From positions 1 to 5,665 of the forward strand of contig CAIWLA010000626.1 of the NCBI GenBank assembly GCA_903913345.1: a stretch of DNA of 5,665 nucleotides, given 5' to 3'. The position numbers and the translations under genes were made by a program. The notes beneath the pieces were generated by a model that searched no databases, was not told the DNA's origin, and worked only from the letters and a program-made list of their open reading frames with translations. This DNA is from an uncultured Magnetococcales bacterium. Its GTDB lineage: Bacteria; Pseudomonadota; Magnetococcia; Magnetococcales; Magnetaquicoccaceae. Of the stretch, positions 1 through 5,459 are shown one piece after another (within the stretch, counting starts at the first letter, position 1; every line of letters starts with the position of its first letter).

Positions 1-645
1 ATTGTTCCAGATAAAACCATCCTTTCTGGCCGTCCATCCCAGCAGCACATCATCCTCCTCCAGACGATAGCGGTCCCCCAGCAGCACGGCGCGCTCGGTC
101 TGGTCAAAGACAAAATACATGTGAAAACGAGAGGCCCCCTCCCGGCAATTGTCCCGACCGCCGATACACTCCTTGAGATCGGAATCCTGGAACACCCGCA
201 CCGTCGGCTCCTTGTTTTCACCGTCGCGGGCAACGGTATCGGTCTTGATAAAAAATTTCATCTCCAGACCAGATTCGCTCTTGATCGGCGTGTTGCGACA
301 CAACAGATCCCCTTTCTGCACCCAACCAACGGCCGGCTCTCTCTTTTTGAACCGGTGCGAACGCACCTTGACCCGATCCTTGTTCTCCTCGGTGATTTCC
401 ATCTGTTGGTTGAATTCCAGGGAACCATCCCGTTGATTACCGGTCGCCTCCGCAAACAGGGGGGCATCCTGCCGTATCGACCGGGCAACACCGACCCACT
501 TCAGGCGGCTGTTTTCGTAATAACGGGAAAAATCCAGCTTTGCGCAACTCCCAGAGGATTCCTCTTCCCCCCAGACCGGCACCACCTGCAGAACGGATAA
601 CAGGCCAATCAGCGTAACAATTTGAACGATCAGACGATAAGCCAT
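1..645 (-). CDS. Exported protein with SH3-like region, C-terminus cut by window edge
   Basis: An open frame of 215 codons runs from an ATG at 645 through the left edge without a stop. Residues 1-26 form a clear signal peptide: a short basic start (MAYR), a hydrophobic core, and a probable cleavage near VWG/EEE, so the product is probably periplasmic. Residues about 50-116 look like an SH3-type fold, with short beta-like strands ending in VGWVQKGDLLC. A second segment (about 128-215) ends in LLGDRYRL and LLGWTARKDGFIWNN; such 'LLGW...W' segments occur in SH3-like modules placed before von Willebrand A domains, but no vWA part is visible here. Cysteines at 34, 116, 160 and 167 could form disulfides. 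The start has only a weak GAGA-type ribosome site. It lies 109 nt downstream of the FGE-like gene on the same strand and is likely in the same transcript. The coding call is firm; the domain reading is inferred from sequence pattern and the specific role is unknown. Confidence 0.8.
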   Translation of the reverse strand, partial: MAYRLIVQIVTLIGLLSVLQVVPVWGEEESSGSCAKLDFSRYYENSRLKWVGVARSIRQDAPLFAEATGNQRDGSLEFNQQMEITEENKDRVKVRSHRFKKREPAVGWVQKGDLLCRNTPIKSESGLEMKFFIKTDTVARDGENKEPTVRVFQDSDLKECIGGRDNCREGASRFHMYFVFDQTERAVLLGDRYRLEEDDVLLGWTARKDGFIWNN

Positions 646-655
646 GGATCTCTTT

Positions 656-666
656 CTCACGGTGAG
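656..666. repeat. Short inverted repeat just upstream of the exported-protein start
   Basis: CTCAC-G-GTGAG is a perfect 5-bp inverted repeat with a one-base centre. It lies about 10 nt upstream of the ATG at 645, next to where the ribosome would bind. It could be a small operator or chance. Nothing else in the window repeats it. Confidence 0.25.
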
Positions 667-740
667 GCATCCCTCTCGATTCAAGGATGTGAACAATATA
701 CCGAACAACCCTTACGTACCACCCCGACCAGAATAGGGGA

Positions 741-750
741 ATTTGCAAAT
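741..750. repeat. 10-bp perfect palindrome after the FGE-like gene
   Basis: ATTTGCAAAT is self-complementary over 10 bases and lies 4 nt beyond the stop codon of the FGE-like gene, in the gap before the exported-protein gene. It has no T-run after it on the minus strand, so it is not a standard terminator. It may be a protein-binding site or chance. Confidence 0.25.
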
Positions 751-754
751 GGAT

Positions 755-1759
755 TCAATGGTTGGTTTTTTCCGCCGCCTCACTGGTCTGCGGGCGTTGT
801 CTGGCGGGATGCAACACCACCCGGAAACCCGCCACCGCAAACAGACCGGGCATACAGATGGGTTGACTGCCCTTGGACTCGGTACCCCAATCCTCCTCCC
901 CCACCAGATAATTGCCCACCGCACACGACGAACGGGTCCATTCGCTGCCCCCCTGAAGCAGGGATTTCAGGGGCGTCGAATCAAACGAATCCGTTGGGTT
1001 GGGCAATGGCACCCCGGAGTTGTACCCGTGAATGATGGCCGCAGCCCACTCTTCACGGGAGGGAATCTCGTAGACGCAACCCGTCTTTTGGCTCAACCAC
1101 TGGCTGAAATCCAAAGCGGCCTCCAGAGAGACCCCTTTGACGGCGGGTGAACCCGCCTCCCCCTGGTTCCAGGAAAGCCCCAGATGGGAAAGCAGACGCT
1201 CCTTCTCTTCTCCAGGAGGTTGGTTTTCAATAAAATCCGCATACTGCTTGAACAACGTCCGGGTCACCGGCTGTTCCTGGATCGCAACAGGATCGTCGAT
1301 CACGATGGTCTCCAGATGGTGAAAGTGCATGAATGGGTACAACCCGGAGGTGGGTGTCGGCAGGTTGTAGCTGCCCACCGGAATCGGGGCCAGAGAGAAA
1401 TCCATCTGTTGTTGTGATAGTTGCTTTTGTTGTTCTGCCGGGAGACAGGTCTGCCCGTTCGCCCTCTCCTTCGACTGTTTTTGCACGTAGGAACCGAGTT
1501 GCGACCACCATTGCCGGATGCCCGACCCGTCTGGCATGGGCAGCACGATGAACAGAGCCAGGAGCAGCAGGAGAGCGGAGAGGGCCAGCCCCCCCCGTAT
1601 CAGGAGTCGGCGGCGCGCACTCCCGGCGGTGGACGGGGCGGCGTTCCGCCTGGACCGGACCGCCGCCGGATAGGCAGATCGGACCGGATGAGAACGGCGC
1701 GTGGCTTTCAGGCGCGGGTTCCACCGCGATACAGAAGACAATAGATGGCGTATATTCAC
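755..1759 (-). CDS. Membrane-anchored protein with degenerate FGE-sulfatase (SUMF1-like) domain
   Basis: The product is 334 aa from a GTG at 1759. This start was chosen because GGGGGAGA lies 7 nt upstream; the frame stays open to an ATG at 1912, but that start has no ribosome site and would overlap the trmJ promoter region. Residues 1-51 are rich in Arg and Ser/Ala. A single hydrophobic helix spans about 52-74, and the basic N-terminus predicts N-in, C-out topology, placing the rest in the periplasm. Residues about 150-316 match the formylglycine-generating-enzyme/SUMF1 fold: EQPVTR (162-167), PAVKGVS (205-211), SQWLSQKTG..YEIPSREEW (219-238), GGSEWTR (270-276) in place of the usual GNVWEWT, and AGFRVVL (310-316). 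The RGGSW-plus-cysteines core of catalytic enzymes is absent, so it is probably a binding or regulatory member rather than a sulfatase activator. Known non-catalytic relatives include TagR, which acts upstream of the PpkA kinase in type VI secretion. It probably shares a transcript with the exported SH3-like gene downstream. Confidence 0.82.
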   Translation of the reverse strand: MNIRHLLSSVSRWNPRLKATRRSHPVRSAYPAAVRSRRNAAPSTAGSARRRLLIRGGLALSALLLLLALFIVLPMPDGSGIRQWWSQLGSYVQKQSKERANGQTCLPAEQQKQLSQQQMDFSLAPIPVGSYNLPTPTSGLYPFMHFHHLETIVIDDPVAIQEQPVTRTLFKQYADFIENQPPGEEKERLLSHLGLSWNQGEAGSPAVKGVSLEAALDFSQWLSQKTGCVYEIPSREEWAAAIIHGYNSGVPLPNPTDSFDSTPLKSLLQGGSEWTRSSCAVGNYLVGEEDWGTESKGSQPICMPGLFAVAGFRVVLHPARQRPQTSEAAEKTNH

Positions 1760-1844
1760 TGTGTTTCTCCCCCAGAATGGACAATCCGAGGCCGAGCGCA
1801 AGGCAAACCTTCCAGGTATAACCTTCGAGCCAAGGGCAGGAAAC

Positions 1845-1874
1845 TTGACCACCCCATGATGAACCGCGTAAAGT
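1845..1874 (+). promoter_or_regulatory. Candidate sigma-70 promoter for trmJ
   Basis: TTGACC (1845-1850, five of six consensus bases) is followed 18 nt later by TAAAGT (1869-1874, four of six). Transcription would begin near 1881, leaving about 70 nt of leader before the trmJ ATG at 1952. It lies in the 192-nt divergent gap between trmJ and the FGE-like gene. This is a pattern match only. Confidence 0.4.
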
Positions 1875-1951
1875 CTGCCGATCATTGTGCCCGTTAATGA
1901 GTGGGTAGACAATGGTTGGGTTTATCTTTCATCTGGACACGGTGCAAAACC

Positions 1952-2692
1952 ATGGAGACGACGCGCCAGCGTATTGTGGTCATTCTCGACCGACCGGCCC
2001 ATGCGGGCAATATTGGTGCAGTGGCCCGTGCCATGGGCAATATGGGTTTATCGCGTCTGCGCCTGGTCAACCCCCGGCAGTTTCCCCACGAGGATGCGAA
2101 CCAGTTTGCCACCGGTTATACGGCCATACTGGAGCAGGCGGAGCAGTTTGCCGACCTCTCCTCGGCGGTGGCCGATCTCAACTTTTTGGTCGCCACGAGC
2201 AACCGTCCCCGAGGCCAACGCCACACCGTTTGCACGCCGAGGCAACTGGCTCAGGAGTTGCCCGCCATTTTGGCCTGGCCGGGCACCACGGTTGGCCTGC
2301 TGTTTGGCACCGAACGGACCGGTCTGGAGACCATTGATCTGGAACGGGCCGACCGGGTATGCAATATTCCCACCTCTGGAGGCACGGGATCCCTCAATCT
2401 GGGCCAGGCGGTGTTGGTGGTTGCCTATGAAATTTTGTTGGGGATGCAGGGGGGGGAGAGTTTTGCCTTCGATCCATCCAGGGAGGGCGTCCGGGCCAAC
2501 GCCATGGAAATGGAGCGTTTTTTTGACCATTTACGCGAAACCCTGCTGGCCATCGGTTTTCTCCGCAGTGAACAGAATCGTCATATCATGGGCAGCATCA
2601 AGGCCCTGTTTCACCGTGCCTCCCTGGACCGGCGCGAAGTGGCCATTCTGCGTGGCATCTTGAATGAGGTGCTGGCTTTCCGACAACGATAA
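1952..2692 (+). CDS. trmJ: tRNA (cytidine/uridine-2'-O-)-methyltransferase TrmJ
   Basis: This 246-aa protein equals the length of E. coli TrmJ and matches it along its whole length. TrmJ is a cytoplasmic SPOUT-class dimer that uses S-adenosylmethionine to methylate the 2'-hydroxyl of nucleotide 32 in certain tRNAs. Visible family motifs are HAGNIGAVARAMGNMGL (17-33), containing Arg26 (equivalent to E. coli catalytic Arg23), LLFGTERTGL (116-125) and the knot-forming SLNLGQAVLVVAYE (147-160). The C-terminal part has the family pattern ERFFDHLRETLLAIGF and ILRGILNEV. The ATG at 1952 was chosen because METTRQRIVV aligns with the E. coli N-terminus; the frame also has an ATG at 1901, which would add 17 residues with no family match. 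The ribosome site is weak (GGTG at 1941-1944). It is a single gene, divergent from the FGE-like gene and convergent with cysC. No key residue is missing. Confidence 0.95.
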   Translation: METTRQRIVVILDRPAHAGNIGAVARAMGNMGLSRLRLVNPRQFPHEDANQFATGYTAILEQAEQFADLSSAVADLNFLVATSNRPRGQRHTVCTPRQLAQELPAILAWPGTTVGLLFGTERTGLETIDLERADRVCNIPTSGGTGSLNLGQAVLVVAYEILLGMQGGESFAFDPSREGVRANAMEMERFFDHLRETLLAIGFLRSEQNRHIMGSIKALFHRASLDRREVAILRGILNEVLAFRQR

Positions 2693-2697
2693 AGGAC

Positions 2698-2747
2698 AAA
2701 AAACATGCCTGGAACTCCTTGCCAGATCGTACCCCTTGGCAAAGAGT
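2698..2747 (-). terminator. Weak candidate terminator between trmJ and cysC
   Basis: ACTC-C-TTGCCA (2714-2724) pairs with TGGCAA-A-GAGT (2737-2747): a 6-bp and a 4-bp stem separated by one mismatch, around a 12-nt loop. On the minus strand it is followed, 10 nt later, by a run of six T (plus-strand A 2698-2703), so it could end cysC transcription. The gap before the T-run is longer than normal. On the plus strand no T-run follows it. Confidence 0.35.
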
Positions 2748-2791
2748 GTGAACGGTTATCGTGAACCAGTCAAATCAGCCCGGTTGGGCCA

Positions 2792-3421
2792 CTACTCCCC
2801 CATTCGGATAACCTGCCGTTTCCGGAGGTAAGCCAGGATCTGACTGACGGAGGTTTCGATCTCCTGCAGGTCGGTATCGAGTACCAATTCAGGCTCGATC
2901 GGCTCTTCGTAAGGAGAGGAAATGCCCGTAAACTCTAAAATCTCTCCGTTGCGTGCCTTGCGATACAATCCCTTGACGTCACGACTTTCGCAGACATCCA
3001 GTCTACAGCGGCAATAAATCTCCACGAAATCGGGATTGCCAACCAGGTGTCGCGCCCGCACGCGATCGGAACGGAAAGGAGAGATGAAAGCAGTCAGGAT
3101 GATCATCCCTGTTTGGGCGATCAGTTTGGCCACTTCGCTGATTCGTCTGATATTTTCGGAACGGTCGACCACGGAAAAACCGAGATCCCCGCACAGGCCA
3201 TGGCGAATATTGTCACCATCCAAGACCATTGTGCGACAGGCCATGTCAAAGAGACGCGCCTCAACGGCATGGGCCAGGGTGGATTTGCCGGAACCGGACA
3301 AACCAGTGAACCACAGCACCACCCCTGCATGACGGTTCAATGCCTCCTTTTCGGAACGAGAGATGATGGAATGGTGCCATACGATATTGGATCTGTACAA
3401 TGGTGTGTGATCTTCAGTCAT
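2792..3421 (-). CDS. cysC: Adenylylsulfate (APS) kinase CysC
   Basis: CysC phosphorylates the 3'-hydroxyl of adenosine 5'-phosphosulfate with ATP to give PAPS, used in sulfate assimilation or as sulfuryl donor for sulfotransferases. The 209-aa product is close to the E. coli enzyme (201 aa). Diagnostic features are the N-terminal NIVWHH (12-17), the P-loop GLSGSGKS (40-47), the APS-binding DGDNIRHGL (68-76), ENIRRISEVAKL (89-100), AFISPFR (111-117) with Ser114 at the phosphorylated-serine position of E. coli CysC, KGLYRKARNGE (150-160) and FTGISSPYEEP (164-174). The ATG at 3421 fits homology; a GTG at 3427 has better spacing (10 nt) from AAGGA and is an alternative. The frame stays open upstream to 3535, but that extension is IS-derived sequence read in another frame. 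No cysD, cysN or cysH is present in the window. An IS remnant lies directly upstream on the same strand. Confidence 0.95.
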   Translation of the reverse strand: MTEDHTPLYRSNIVWHHSIISRSEKEALNRHAGVVLWFTGLSGSGKSTLAHAVEARLFDMACRTMVLDGDNIRHGLCGDLGFSVVDRSENIRRISEVAKLIAQTGMIILTAFISPFRSDRVRARHLVGNPDFVEIYCRCRLDVCESRDVKGLYRKARNGEILEFTGISSPYEEPIEPELVLDTDLQEIETSVSQILAYLRKRQVIRMGE

Positions 3422-3491
3422 GGACACGTGAGAAAATTCCTTTTTGCATTTGTTCCCCTGCAGGCATGTGACTTCTGGAAGTGCTGCAACC

Positions 3492-3602
3492 TCAGGGTGA
3501 TTTCGGAGATGCCACCACCTTTGTTTGCCGAACAATGGGGTTGGATTGGCACATGGCCGTCAACTCCTGGCGAAAACTGTCGTCGAGGAGAGGTTGGCAC
3601 CA
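3492..3602 (-). pseudogene. Remnant of IS3-family orfB start, reached by -1 frameshift
   Basis: Reading on from orfA with a -1 shift at the A9 tract gives 36 further codons to a TGA at 3492-3494. The stretch containing RQELTAMCQSNPIVRQTKVV and ending ASPKSP resembles the beginning of IS3-family OrfB proteins, where a segment of the type '...RQ..LL..S.SS.YY' precedes the integrase core. After the TGA no DDE integrase sequence appears in any frame before cysC begins, so almost all of orfB, including the catalytic core, is gone. This resemblance is judged by eye and is moderate only. Confidence 0.5.
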
Positions 3603-3889
3603 TTTTTTTTTAGGATCACGTTGGCGATGGTCAACTCGCCGATAACCCTATCTCGCGCCGCCACTGCCGATTCAAAATCGGCCAATCGTTTTGCGTTGTC
3701 ACTCGCCTGGCCTTTTCCAGCAACCAGACCAGCGGTGCCAGCGGCGATAAAATCATCCTTCCATTGGGTCAGGGTCTTGCTACTGACACCATTCCGACGG
3801 GCCAGTATAGATACCGGTTCTTCTCGCCGCAACAGGGCCAATACGATTTCCGTGCGCTGTTCGGGGGTCAAATTGGATGGTCCAGCCAT
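3560..3889 (-). pseudogene. IS3-family transposase OrfA (element truncated)
   Basis: The 109-aa product starts at the ATG at 3889, preceded by a strong AGGAGG with 7-nt spacing; a GTG at 3895 is too close to that site. It has the usual OrfA layout: a helix-turn-helix of the HTH_Tnp_1 type (about 5-50), seen in LTPEQRTEIVLALL, PVSILARRNGVSSKTLTQWK and DDFIAAGTAGL, followed by a heptad-like leucine-zipper helix (about 66-95, AVAARDRVIGELTIANVILKK). After ILKK the frame leaves the family pattern and stops within 14 codons. In intact members OrfA binds the IS ends and is fused to OrfB by programmed -1 frameshifting. Because the OrfB catalytic part is missing, the element cannot move by itself. 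The HTH protein may still be made, given the intact start and ribosome site. Confidence 0.8.
3603..3611 (-). promoter_or_regulatory. A9 slippery tract, likely -1 frameshift site of the IS transposase
   Basis: On the coding (minus) strand nine consecutive A follow the ILKK-encoding region of orfA. Slipping one base back moves translation from the orfA frame into the frame of the orfB-like remnant, as in the A-rich heptamers used by IS3-family elements. The tract length also makes it a likely site of replication slippage. Confidence 0.55.
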
Positions 3890-3935
3890 GTTCACTCCTC
3901 CTGTTCTTGTCGGTCGGTCGGGTCATTATCCGAAA

Positions 3936-3985
3936 CTTACCGTTTCCAAGCAACCGGGGGCAAGACAAGTCACCAAGACGGTAAG
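3936..3985. repeat. 8-bp inverted repeat near the IS outer edge
   Basis: CTTACCGT (3936-3943) is the exact reverse complement of ACGGTAAG (3978-3985), with 34 nt between. It lies just outside or at the outer end of the IS remnant. It may be part of an IS end, a chance repeat, or a looped operator. Confidence 0.3.
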
Positions 3986-4126
3986 GAACCTGGCAAAAAT
4001 AACGTGTGCAGATTGCGCCGGATTTTGGTTCGCCCGCTCCCAGTGCCCACCGTGCAGGCATCAGTTTACTTGATCGGAGGACAACGAGTAAAAATGCGCT
4101 GAATGCTGTTTTTGCAAATTTTAACC

Positions 4127-4155
4127 TTGCAACTCGTCTGAAAAAGGGAGACAAT
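4127..4155 (+). promoter_or_regulatory. Candidate sigma-70 promoter for the PilZ gene
   Basis: TTGCAA (4127-4132) and GACAAT (4150-4155) each match four of six consensus bases and are 17 nt apart. Transcription would begin near 4162, about 68 nt before the PilZ ATG. If so, the possible leader ORF at 4161 would not be translated, because its ribosome site would lie upstream of the transcript start. Confidence 0.3.
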
Positions 4156-4160
4156 GTACC

Positions 4161-4208
4161 ATGGATGCTGCCATCAGGAGTACAGAGGATGCGTGGCCTT
4201 CTCTGTAA
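4161..4208 (+). CDS. Possible 15-codon leader ORF upstream of the PilZ gene
   Basis: An ATG at 4161 follows AAAAGGGAGA (4142-4151) by a usable distance and encodes MDAAIRSTEDAWPSL before a TAA at 4206. It ends 21 nt before the PilZ start. The same 10-base ribosome-site sequence recurs at 4213-4222 in front of the PilZ ATG. There is no run of one amino acid to suggest classical attenuation. It may be translated as a leader peptide or be chance. Confidence 0.2.
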   Translation: MDAAIRSTEDAWPSL

Positions 4209-4229
4209 TGCGAAAAGGGAGAACAAAAA

Positions 4230-5357
4230 ATGGAACATATCGGCATTTTTCAGGCGGTGCACCAAATAGCCGCACAACTGACCGGTCATCTAAAAAAAGA
4301 CCAGGGAAAAGGGCGTTTGACGGAGAAATTGGCCGAAGAACCCGATGATGACCTGATCACGGTTGATACAAGAATCGCCGAGATGCTCATGCAAGCGGTT
4401 GACAGCAAACTGGAGGTGCTCGTTACTTTTGGTAGCAAGGTTTTGGTCTATAGATCCAAATTCATGCCCGACAAAGAGATCGGTCCAGGCGGTTCAGACA
4501 TACTTTCCAGCGAATATTTGCGCGACAGGGCTTATATAGTGATCGGACCAACCGATCCGCTGGATGGGATCACAAAACTTCAGAATGGCCGCTCGGCAAC
4601 GCTCTCTTTCGTATACGGCGGTAAATTTAACGAATTCGAGGCGCACATCTGGGATGGTCTCGCCGTGGGCAACTCGACGGATACCGAAGAGAAAAGGAGG
4701 TTGCTCTCTGCCACCAGGATGCACCCAAAGCAAGGGATGTTCAGGCAACCCGGAACACCATCCACCCCGACCGCGACCCAAAGACCCACAGTGCTTCCAA
4801 AATCCGTCCCGGCCGCTCAAGCGGGTGTGGCCAATGGCGGTATGATGGGGGCTGGTCAAGGGGTTGCCGATGGCGTTGCAACAGAGGCCAGTCAAGAATG
4901 CAAATTGACATTTCCCGATAAGATTTTCCGCAGACCACAACGACGCAGTACAGTACGGGTCAAGTGTTCCGAAGATGCCAGGGTATCACTCAGCATCAAA
5001 CGCGAGGCCGGGTACAGTTTTTTTGCCCCCATTGTGGATGTCAGCGTGGGAGGGGTCTGCTTTGTATTGCCGAATGATGAAGCGATCATGTTTGAGGGTT
5101 CCGAAGAGGAAGTCACCTTCCGCTGGTCTGAAGGGCAGTATGAGGAGGATGCGAGAGAGGTGACCGATAAGGGTACTTTGTTGAAGATGGGGAACAGACA
5201 AGGAAAGCCCGTTGGGCAGCTCGTCTTTTCTGCCGAATCCTACGAGGTTATTCGGGAAATGGGCGAGTTGGTCGCTCATATTGAGCGCGCTCGGTTGCAA
5301 TCCCGATCCGGGGGGTCCATGCAGGCTCAGCAAGAATATGCCCATGCGGAAGCATAG
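4230..5357 (+). CDS. YcgR-like PilZ-domain protein, probable c-di-GMP receptor
   Basis: The 375-aa product has no signal peptide or membrane helix and is probably cytoplasmic. The ATG at 4230 has GGGAGA 7 nt upstream. Residues about 57-145 resemble the YcgR N-terminal (PilZN/YcgR_2-type) beta domain, including LEVLVTFGSKVLVYRSKF, YIVIGPTDPLDG and ATLSFVYGGKFNEFEAHI. Residues about 148-228 are a linker rich in Gly, Ala, Pro, Thr, Gln and Met. Residues about 229-345 are the PilZ domain, with both c-di-GMP-binding elements: RRPQRR (234-239, RxxxR) and DVSVGG (270-275, D/NxSxxG). The residues needed for binding are thus present. YcgR-type proteins slow the flagellar motor or alter secretion when c-di-GMP rises; the exact partner here is unknown. 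The tail from about 345 is charged, ends in Gln/Ala and may be a helix. The Usp gene follows 102 nt downstream on the same strand. Confidence 0.88.
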   Translation: MEHIGIFQAVHQIAAQLTGHLKKDQGKGRLTEKLAEEPDDDLITVDTRIAEMLMQAVDSKLEVLVTFGSKVLVYRSKFMPDKEIGPGGSDILSSEYLRDRAYIVIGPTDPLDGITKLQNGRSATLSFVYGGKFNEFEAHIWDGLAVGNSTDTEEKRRLLSATRMHPKQGMFRQPGTPSTPTATQRPTVLPKSVPAAQAGVANGGMMGAGQGVADGVATEASQECKLTFPDKIFRRPQRRSTVRVKCSEDARVSLSIKREAGYSFFAPIVDVSVGGVCFVLPNDEAIMFEGSEEEVTFRWSEGQYEEDAREVTDKGTLLKMGNRQGKPVGQLVFSAESYEVIREMGELVAHIERARLQSRSGGSMQAQQEYAHAEA

Positions 5358-5429
5358 TGGCATTGTGCCAAAAAAAGGTACAGACGAATTCTCAATAGTT
5401 GCCCACACATGAACCTGCACTTTTTGGCA
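5358..5429 (+). promoter_or_regulatory. Mutually exclusive hairpins between PilZ and Usp genes
   Basis: Three arms are visible: TGGCA (5358-5362), TGCCAAAAA (5366-5374) and TTTTTGGCA (5421-5429). Arm 2 can pair with arm 1 (5 bp, 3-nt loop) or with arm 3 (9 bp, 46-nt loop), but not both. Neither hairpin is followed by a T-run on the plus strand, so a simple terminator is not shown. It may affect read-through or mRNA stability between the two genes, or may be chance. Confidence 0.3.
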
Positions 5430-5459
5430 GTCAAACCGTAATGATCGGGAGGACGTGCG

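Larger units (their letters stand above)
3896..4229. other. Gene-poor region between IS remnant and PilZ gene
   Basis: These 334 nt hold no convincing gene. Open frames crossing it on either strand lack ribosome sites and family resemblance. The left part (to about 3950) is probably the outer end of the IS: on the minus strand TGACCCGACC starts at 3925, a TG-starting sequence of the kind found at IS3 ends, but with no partner end the boundary cannot be fixed. The short tandem GTCG repeat at 3909-3920, the inverted repeat at 3936-3985, a candidate promoter at 4127-4155 and a possible leader ORF at 4161-4208 are its other contents. Confidence 0.6.

Noticed and set aside
121..600. Plus-strand open frame of 159 codons over the exported-protein gene
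   Set aside because: It has no good ribosome site or family resemblance and is antisense to the minus-strand frame, which has a signal peptide and plausible domain structure.
755..1759. FGE/C-type-lectin fold as the variable protein of a diversity-generating retroelement
   Set aside because: No reverse transcriptase, template repeat or near-identical variable repeat is visible in the window, and the C-terminal end does not look like an adenine-mutagenised region.
1760..1912. Longer N-terminus of the FGE-like protein starting at the ATG at 1912
   Set aside because: There is no ribosome site at 1912, the extra 51 residues look non-coding, and it would cover the divergent promoter region; the GTG at 1759 has a strong ribosome site.
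2778..2789. GCCC-GGTT-GGGC hairpin just after the cysC stop
   Set aside because: The stem is only 4 bp and no T-run follows on either strand, so it does not qualify as a terminator.
3422..3535. N-terminal extension of CysC to 3535
   Set aside because: The extra 38 residues do not match any CysC, and the DNA there is better explained as decayed IS sequence.
3909..3920. Short tandem GTCG repeat as a possible CRISPR or phase-variation tract
   Set aside because: There are only three 4-base units, without spacers and outside any reading frame.
3525..4102. Plus-strand open frames opposite the IS transposase
   Set aside because: They are antisense to the OrfA frame, which has a clear HTH layout and an ideal ribosome site; no family match is seen in the antisense frames.
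3780..4289. Minus-strand open frame of 169 codons across the gene-poor region
   Set aside because: It overlaps the start of both orfA and the PilZ gene, has odd composition and shows no recognisable motif.
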